The translations under genes were made by a program, and so were the position numbers. This document shows positions 53,005 through 60,000 of a stretch of DNA of 60,000 nt, in pieces. The notes under the pieces were generated by a model. It worked only from the letters and a program-made list of their open reading frames with translations. It made no database searches and was not told the origin of the DNA. The stretch comes from Cristatella mucedo. Taxonomy: Eukaryota; Bryozoa; Phylactolaemata; Cristatellidae. Where the stretch lies: contig WPIO01000020.1 of NCBI GenBank assembly GCA_009760855.2, forward strand, positions 6,238,001-6,298,000, in the 5' to 3' direction. Within the stretch, counting starts at the first letter, position 1. Every line of letters starts with the position of its first letter.

Positions 53005-53453
53005 TCACTCTGCAGTGGCACCGTTGACGTATGCTTCGAAGGCATTCAGCCAAGAACTTGCTAGCGGTACATCCACAAACATGACGGTCTCTCTGAGCAA
53101 AACACGTGACAGTCTCTTAGAAAAAACGAGGGCCTTCTCACGAAATTGAGCCCTGATTTTTTCAGCGAAGGCGTTGACAGTAATGAGTTCTTTTAGTCTG
53201 AGGTTTGCCATACCACTTGCTCTAATGTTTTCATTGAGCAAAACACGGGAAGCTCGGGCCAGTCTAAATGGCAATCAGTTCACGCTAACGTTCGTCAGCC
53301 TAACATAGTCACGATCAAGCAAACGCTTGCCTCCCTCGGGAGAAATGCCATGACGCAACTCATTGATAATGGGCACCATATAATGGGCATCAGTTGAACT
53401 CACAGAAAAGTCGTTGCTTTCAATTTCGGCGTGTTTGAGGCTCTGCCCGGCTA
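53005..53453 (-). pseudogene. Unidentified coding remnant with one stop
   Basis: Minus strand, about 147 codons interrupted by one TGA near 53275. Both halves are in the same frame and look like protein: HYMVPIINELRHGISPEGGK and LDRDYVRLTNVSVN before it, LPFRLARASRVLLNENIRAS and LRLKELITVNAFAEKIRAQF after, ending AFEAYVNGATAE. No domain recognised and no splice sites assigned. It could be a recently broken gene piece, part of a DNA transposon or virus-like element, or chance. Confidence 0.4.
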
Positions 53454-53699
53454 CCTAGCTGCATGGAAGTGCTTCGAGACCTCGAAATTTGCTATGGAAA
53501 ATAACAACTAAATTTCGGACATCTTGAAGCTGTGCACAAGTGGGGTGGCATGAAACCGAGATTAAACTGTAGACATCTTGGTTCCTGCATAATAACAATC
53601 ACGAGTGAATAATTGTGGCAATTCAATTCTTAAATGTAGCCCTGAACACGGGGTAGAAGTTAAACTCCTTAAGCAGCCTGGTCTAGTCACACCCCCGAA

Positions 53700-53880
53700 G
53701 AAACATGGTAGTCTTACTTAAGTGAAACGCCTTTAAGTTATGCTTGTTGTCATTGAGCTTGATACCACTAACCATTCGGTCGTGCTTCCTTAGCCGCAAA
53801 TTTAAAGTGCATAAAAAGAGATTTAGTTCTGCGAGGTCGCTAAATCAATGTATTATTATTATTATTATTAATATTGCTAT
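53700..53880 (+). mobile_element. LINE family A, 3' tail
   Basis: GGTCGTGCTTCCTTAGCCGC, AAAGTGCATAAAAAGAGATT, then (ATT)n. Confidence 0.8.
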
Positions 53881-53889
53881 TATTAGGCA

Positions 53890-54500
53890 CTGGGTTCCTG
53901 ACATGCAAATGAAGTAGCTCTATCAGCCAGGTAACCCCAAGCTATTAACCTAGGAATTTTGTAGCTGTGCAGCAGTGTGCCAGCCCCTAATGTCTGTTAT
54001 TGAGTAGTTTATATCCTTGTGAACTGAAACATCAAGAAACAGGAAAGGAACCGCTTCGCACAGTTTCTAGAGCCATTAACAACTGAAACTCAGCCGGCTG
54101 GTAGAACTGCTAACTGCCTCCCAGCCCAGCTTTAGTGACAGCAAGCAAACACTTGATCGAGCCAAGCCGTCACCTAGCTTTAAGAGGTCTACAACCCCAC
54201 AATCCTTTACTAGGCTGCTGCTACTGTCGCAATCCAATGCCAGACAACCGAATAGCATGCCAATGCCAGTTACGTCACAAGGTTTCTTACTGTGACACTA
54301 ATATTAACAGTTTGTTGGATAACTGGTTTGCTTGGGTCTCCTGCTTGCCCTCGTGAACCATCTCAATTGACATCGCAAACGTCGGTAGCTGCAAGACACG
54401 AGTCATGCTAGAAGCTGCACTTTGGCCACATAATCGATTGCTCACTAATGTCACGTGGTATTCCCTCTCTGGTGCCGTTTGACAGACATGCATGCCTACG
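53890..54500. repeat. Duplicated block, partial copy 3
   Basis: Matches copy 2 at its ends: CTGACATGCAAATGAAGTAG, then GGGTCTCCTGCTTGCCCTCG, GACACGAGTCATGCTAGAAG and ATTGCTCACTAATGTCACGT. The middle (53930-54300) is not found in copy 2, so it carries an insertion or copy 2 a deletion. Confidence 0.75.
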
Positions 54501-55059
54501 TCAGTGCATGCTTGTGTGTGTTTGTGTGTGTCTGAGCCACCCGATCACGACAGTACCTCTGTGCAACCATAGTTCAGATGTTTCCTAATGACGTTCCTCA
54601 AAGTACCCTCGAAGATCTTCAGCTGCCTCGTGATTGCTAGTTTTAATAGCTGTCTCTGTGTGACAACATTAAAATGGCTCTTTTGCCCTCAGGAAGGTGT
54701 TCAACTGGTGACACGTTCTACTTGCCTACCGCGAGTCCCTATGGATGGGCTGGCCTTAACAGGTTAAGGAGGGGTACAGGTACCTCAGCTCATCATTTTC
54801 CGAGGCATCGTCGGTGAAGAAATCGGCCTAAATTGGTTCTGTTGAATGGCATCCAAGAGGGGGCAGATAGTCACGTGAACACGCCCTGTCTGTTTATATG
54901 GGAATGGTTGACTCGGATACAGACGGATGCAGTTATTTACTGACCCATGCGTTGCATACTGAAACTTAGTGCAAAATTATACTGACAGATTGTTGCACTT
55001 TAATAATTAGTGTCGTTTCAAGACCTACTCGAATACTGGCATTAGCAAGAACCGAACTC
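54501..55059. other. Unannotated stretch
   Basis: No feature recognised apart from a short GT-rich tract near 54513. Confidence 0.4.
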
Positions 55060-56825
55060 TGATCGATGGACCAGGTATGTAAAACCTTTTTTGAGCAGTG
55101 CATGTTATTAGTCTCAGGTCATGTTCCAACACCTTTCAAAAAAGCAGTAGTCAGGCTACTACTCAAAAAAGCAAGCCTAGACCAAAAAACTGCAGCAGCT
55201 TTCGTCCAGTCTCCATTCTCTCCAGTTCCTATCAAAAACATTGGAGAGAGTCGTGGCAGACCAGCTGAACTCATATATTGAAACTTTAATCTTGCTAGTA
55301 AGTCCATTCTGCTTCTAGAGCTAATCAATGCTCAGAGTCAGCATTGCTTCGGGTGTATGACGACCTACTTAGAAAGGCAGACATCGGTAGAGTATCTCTG
55401 CTTGTATTGCTCGATCTTTCGGCCTCTTTTGATACTATAATAAAAACTGTTTTTGATGCTATCGATCACCGAGTCCTCCTTGAGCGCCTGCAATCTCGCC
55501 TGGGCATTACTGGTACTGTATTGCAATGGTTCCGCTCCTATCTCAGTAGGAGACTCCAGAGTATTAATGTGAATGGACAAAGATCACCAGAAGAACCACT
55601 GACTCATGGGGTAACTCGTGGATCAGTGCTTGGTCATGTTCTTTTTACGGTTTATACTCTCACTCTAGCCGATGTGATTGCCAAGGACAATCTAGGCATT
55701 CACTTCTATGCAGATGACACTCAGTTGTACCTTTACCTTGATCCCTCCCAGCCTTTCAGCACCTCAAATTCTGTGAACTCCCTTGCCACATGTATTGAAT
55801 ACCTGCGCAAGCGGTTGGTAGCTAACTTTCTTAAATTGAATAATGATATCCGCACATAGATGGCAGCAAATTTTCTTAAATTAGACAATGATAAAACTAA
55901 CTTACTATTTATGGGCAAACCAAGTGTGATTCAGAAATTGGAAAGGCGAACACTCAAAATTAGCTCTGATAGCATATCTCCTGTTGAATCTGCACGAAAT
56001 CTAGTGTCATGTTCCAAAAGTGACTTTTCGTTAGACGACCACATCAGCTCCACAATCAAGTCTGCCTACTTTTAGCTACATAAAATTGCTGAATTTTGGG
56101 CTTGTTTAGATAAAGATGCGACATCTAAGTTGATCCATGCATTTGTGACATCCGTCTTGACTTCTGTAACTCGCTGCTTGCTGACCTACCGGCATGTGCA
56201 ATCAGGCACTTACAGCTGGTGCAAAACTCTGCAGCTAGGCTTGTCTGTCGTGAGCATCGCAGTTGCCACATCCCACCACTTCTCGCCGACCTGCAGTGGC
56301 TACCAGTCAAGCAACGCATCGACTTCATGGTTTCGTTGCTCACTTTGAGGTACCTCCACTTTTTGGCTCCAGCCTACCTATCAAGTTTACTCTCCCACCA
56401 GGCCAAGGATCGCACCACCTGCTTTTCGGAATCTAGCTGTGTACCTATACCTTGTACAAACCTCAAATCCTTTGGAGACCCTGCATTTAGTTCGTATGCT
56501 TCCAAAGCCTGGAACTCACTCCCGACTTGCGGCACGACATCTCCTGACTTGACCACATTTGAAAAGAACTTAAAAACGCACCTATTTATGACAGCATTTA
56601 GTGTGTCCCTGTGATTCGTCCTTTATGTGCTTACGTGTCCTGACATGATGCCACTAATCACACTTACGTGCTGACCCTATGCATGTCACTTCTAACCATG
56701 TTATTCATGTTGTTTATCAAGCATGATACCACTCACCATTTGACCGTGTTTTCCTTTGCAGCAAATATAAAGCGACTAGATTGAATTTTCTGAGGGTGCT
56801 TTATAAAGTGCATTATTGTTATGAT
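55060..56825 (+). mobile_element. LINE family A, long copy
   Basis: Plus strand from the RT fingers (SGHVPTPFKKAVVRLLLKKA) through motif A, motif B (GVTRGSVLGHVLFTVYTL), YADD (FYADDTQLYLYLDP) and the C-terminus (AWNSLPTCGTTSPDLTTFEK) to the hairpin tail. It carries a TAG at 55857-55859, frameshifts and two internal duplications: an insertion within motif A (DTIIKTVFDAIDHR) and a repeated ANFLKL block. Confidence 0.92.
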
Positions 56826-56829
56826 GAGA

Positions 56830-57745
56830 AAACCAGCCTACTGGCTATAGGCCAATTAAGCTGATTCAAAAATTAGAAAGGCTAAGGCTCAAAATTGTTC
56901 TGCCAGCATATCTTTGGTTGAATCTGCACAAAGTTTAGGTGTCATGTTTCAAAGTGACCTTTCATTAGACGTCCAGATCAGCTCCACACTGAAGTCTGTC
57001 TACTTGCAGCTGCACAACATTGCTAAAATTTGGGCTCGTTTAGACAGGCATGCCACATCTAAATTGGTCCTTGCATTTGTGACATTCGTCTTGACTTTTG
57101 TAACTCCCTGCTTTCTGGTCTATCGGCCTGTGCAATCAGGTGCTTACAGCTGGTCAAGACTCTGCAGCTAGGCTTGTCTGTGGTGAGAGCTGCAGTTGCC
57201 ACATCTCACCACTCTTTGTCGACTTGCACTGGCTCCCAATCAAGCAAGTTATCGACTTCAAGGTTTTACCATTCACTACTAGGTTCCTTCATTCTTTGAC
57301 TCCAGCCTAACTATCAGATCTATACCCACCAGGCTAAGCATCGTACCACCCACTTTTCAGAATCTGTTTACCTATACTTCGAACACATCTTAAATCCTTT
57401 GGAGACCGTGCCATTAGTTCGTATGCTCCCAAAGCCTGGAACTCTCTCCGGACGTTCGTCACATCTCCTGACTTGACAAGATTTAAAAAGAAACTAAAAA
57501 TCCATCAATTGTTTACTACTTTTAGGGGTATCCTGTGATTCGATCTTGATGAACTGAGTGCTGATACTGTACATGCTGCCACTAGTCATGTTTGCAAGCA
57601 GATCCTGTGTATGTCACCCCTAACCATGCTGTTTTTGTTGCTTATTGAGCATGCAACCACCAACCATTACATCGTGCTTTGCAGCAAATCTAAAGTGCCT
57701 AGAAAGAGATTGAGTCTGTGATGGCACTATATAATTGTTATAATT
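56830..57745 (+). mobile_element. LINE family A, second tandem copy
   Basis: Begins abruptly after the previous tail; RT thumb and C-terminal coding (SARNLG-like VMFQSDLSLDVQISSTLKSV) and tail (TGCCTAGAAAGAGATTGAGT). Several frameshifts. Confidence 0.85.
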
Positions 57746-57754
57746 AGTGTTATA

Positions 57755-57757
<3 letters not shown>

Positions 57758-57799
<42 letters not shown>
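57758..57799. repeat. (TA)n microsatellite
   Basis: About 21 TA units directly after the LINE tail, flanked by TAGTGTTATA on both sides. Confidence 0.96.
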
Positions 57800-57802
<3 letters not shown>

Positions 57803-58382
57803 TTATAATTGTTATTACCTGGCAAAAATAGCTTATTTAATAAATGTGTTGTGGCACCGTTTTGCACACACCGTTTTTCGAGTCAGATATGTGAGTTGCT
57901 GAGCGATGTGCAACATAACAACCAAATAAATAATGGAGGTGATGTTTGCCTATTAAAACCACTGTTCTTGATGCCAGTTTAATCCTAGTACTCCTGGATT
58001 GTGCCACACCCTAAGGTCCCACAGTAACATTCCTACTATATAAAGAACAAGACATATGCAAACTGCAAAGGGGTCTGGTGCCAGGCCGGGCAGGATAAAA
58101 CTTAGGTGGTGGAGTACTGTCAGTGCCATGCAAGCCCTAGTGCATTTCACAGCCGATATCAAGAGTGGGACGATCGGTTGGAAATCGAAAAACCTTTAGC
58201 CAGTGGCTATGCACAATTGTGTCAGTGCCGATTTTTGCAGTCTGATATCAGCCTCAGCACGGTCCGATCATGCATGTAGAAAAAAACTGGACCTAGAGCT
58301 TTCTTCAGACACAATGTATAGCCTGTCAATGCAAAAAGCCGGCTGCAGCTAAGATGAAGCATGTAGGTAGAATAACCTGTAA
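57800..58382. other. Unannotated stretch
   Basis: No feature recognised. Confidence 0.4.
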
Positions 58383-58665
58383 TGCAATGCAATGTATCTC
58401 CGTTTGTAACTCCACAAAGTCATAAAGACCATGTGGGTGTTATTCAGGAGAGTTTTATAGAGCGCACTCTCAGCCTAAGCGGCTTTCGGTACGCATTCGG
58501 TACCCGACAGATTTCGTCTCACGCAACAAAGAGAAAGTGGGAAGCATAGCAGAGTCAGGAGAGCAGTTGAGGAAGTGAATAGCATAGAAGTAGCAGCTCA
58601 GGACTGCTAAAAAGGATGTGCCATAATCGGCAGTCGGAGAGTAGTTGTCGTTGTGTTAGAACCTG
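58383..58665 (-). mobile_element. LINE family B, 3' end
   Basis: Minus-strand family B C-terminus and 3' UTR, with the CATTG-type repeat at the end (AATGCAATGCAATGTATCTC on the plus strand). Confidence 0.88.
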
Positions 58666-59609
58666 TACACACAAACGCTATGGAGTTCACTAGTCACTTC
58701 AGCTGGTACAGCATAATATCACCAGCTGACTAAATATAGACAGTTAAAGTGGGCATCTGCAAAGCAGCAAAGCAGAGTCTGTCTAATAAGGTGGTCACTC
58801 GAGCTTTGGTATGTTGCCTTGACACGTGGCAGCTCCATCAGTGATTATTGCACACTGCCAAGCAAGACAGGTCAGTGACACCACCATGCTCACGATGCGG
58901 TTTCTTTACTTTATCAAATCAGCTAGCGTTGCATCATGTACACAGACACTCTCTTCACACAAGATCTTTATAGAATGGCTACTGTATTTCCACTAACATC
59001 ATGACGATCTAATTTGAAAGGTACAGCCAGAAAGCGCTATGGCAGACTTTGCAAACATTTAGCCCTTCCCTATTGGAGCAAACGTGTGCGCAAGTCGGAT
59101 TATGCCCATCGAATCGTGTGCACAGTTTGACTGAAAACCGTGTTTTACTTGCAAATGGATTTCATCCAAAACTGCAGATCGCCTTTCCGAGCAGAGCAAT
59201 GGATCTGCACGTTTTAGCGAGCCATGGAGCTGGCATTCTAGTGCAAGCATGCTTCAGAGCTAATGTGCTTGTCAAAGCATTGACGGAGCCTGCAAGTCTG
59301 GAATGAGCTAATCCTATGAGCTAATCCACTTATTCTTATTCTCATTATTGAGCTTGTTCGGATATCATTAGCGGCTAGAGTTGCTGAGCACTATGCATGA
59401 TTGACCATGGGTTCAACAGGCTAAAAGATTGCCATTGAGTTTGCTGAAGTCAAGTGCTATTACGTCAACAGAGTAGAAAATGACGACGGTGCAAGCATGA
59501 TCATCATGGACCTGCTGGCATAAGCACTGAATACTTACTATAGACTGCATTTTCTGTAAGTTGAATTGCTTTCTTTCTTTGTTTGAGATCATGTGGTAAA
59601 AGCCGTTTT
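58666..59609. other. Unannotated stretch
   Basis: An 85-codon plus-strand frame (59049-59306) is the only sizeable one; not recognised. Confidence 0.35.
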
Positions 59610-59725
59610 TCCACAATTACTTTGCAGCAAATATAAAGTTCCTAGAAAGAGATTGAGTTACCGGATGGAGCTATATCAAATGCATTACTACTACTATTAT
59701 TATTATTATTATTAATATTATTACG
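59610..59725 (+). mobile_element. LINE family A, 3' tail
   Basis: TTTGCAGCAAATATAAAGTT, CCTAGAAAGAGATTGAGTTA, then ACT/ATT trinucleotide repeats. Confidence 0.85.
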
Positions 59726-59808
59726 AAGCTACAAAGCCACAGCTGAATGCTCGAATGCTTGGTCATGCAATGCTGAACGAATGATACAAAAAGATGAAAA
59801 ATACTCAC

Positions 59809-60000
59809 CGCCATCGGCATCCAGCACTTTGCACATGGCAGGTGACGGCAGCACGATGGCTATACATTGAGCTATGAGCTCTGCTGGACAACAAGCCTGC
59901 CTTAGCAATATGTGTGCACTGCCTCGGCCCTCAGGTTGAGCATGCCGGTGAAGCCAGTACCGAACAAAATTTCTCACCCAGTGCAAAGCTTCTTCCTCCA
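59809..60000 (-). CDS. Partial internal exon, unidentified gene
   Basis: Minus strand, open from the window edge to a consensus donor (GATGGCG|GTGAGT). Reads EEEALHWVRNFVRYWLHRHA, QPEGRGSAHILLRQACCPAE, LIAQCIAIVLPSPAMCKVLD ADG. Helical, Leu/Ala-rich composition as in alpha-solenoid proteins, but no family recognised. An inner donor-like site (CACTGG|GTGAGA) exists. The gene continues beyond the window. Confidence 0.5.

Overview
The window looks like nuclear DNA of an animal, probably an invertebrate. It has intron-rich genes with GT/AG splice sites, long (CT)n, (CA)n and (TA)n microsatellites, and many old copies of non-LTR retrotransposons, tRNA-derived SINEs and a hAT transposon. The species cannot be named from the sequence. 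Most open reading frames here are shadows of simple repeats or retrotransposon debris, so the real genes had to be assembled exon by exon from splice sites, reading phase and protein similarity.

The first third (618-21879, minus strand) holds one complete bestrophin gene, a calcium-activated anion channel. Twelve exons join in phase to give 686 codons plus a stop. They carry the N-terminal membrane segments, the channel neck (I76, F80, F84), the acidic calcium clasp FGEDDDDFE and a long low-complexity cytosolic tail. Its introns contain microsatellites, a SINE, pieces of two LINE families, and a possible 67-nt poison exon. A shortened, frameshifted inverted copy of the end of the last exon lies 1.8 kb beyond the gene's 5' end (23.7 kb, plus strand).

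From 24.5 to 38.8 kb the DNA is repetitive. There is a degenerate tandem array with a period near 165 bp (24.5-26.9 kb), a stack of LINE copies (29.1-33.0 kb) and several SINEs. One candidate terminal coding exon (35.05-35.23 kb) belongs to an unidentified gene.

A second gene (39.5-44.7 kb, minus strand) encodes a small protein with one BIR zinc-binding domain (IAP family) and no RING. Its proposed last exon runs into a 45-bp coding minisatellite in which one unit has a stop codon in place of glutamine. A 1.6-kb piece of LINE family B and several family A pieces fill its second intron.

From 45 to 60 kb there is a hAT relic, a second ~165-bp degenerate array, a duplicated block of over 1 kb (48.2-50.8 kb, partial third copy at 53.9-54.5 kb), more LINE debris, an unidentified gene remnant (53.0-53.45 kb) and a partial exon at the right edge (59.8-60 kb).

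The repeats are themselves informative. LINE family A (L2/CR1-like reverse transcriptase) ends in a hairpin followed by (ATT)n. A tRNA-derived SINE family (27.4 and 40.0 kb) carries the same 3' end, which suggests it uses the LINE machinery. Family B ends in a CATTA-type repeat.
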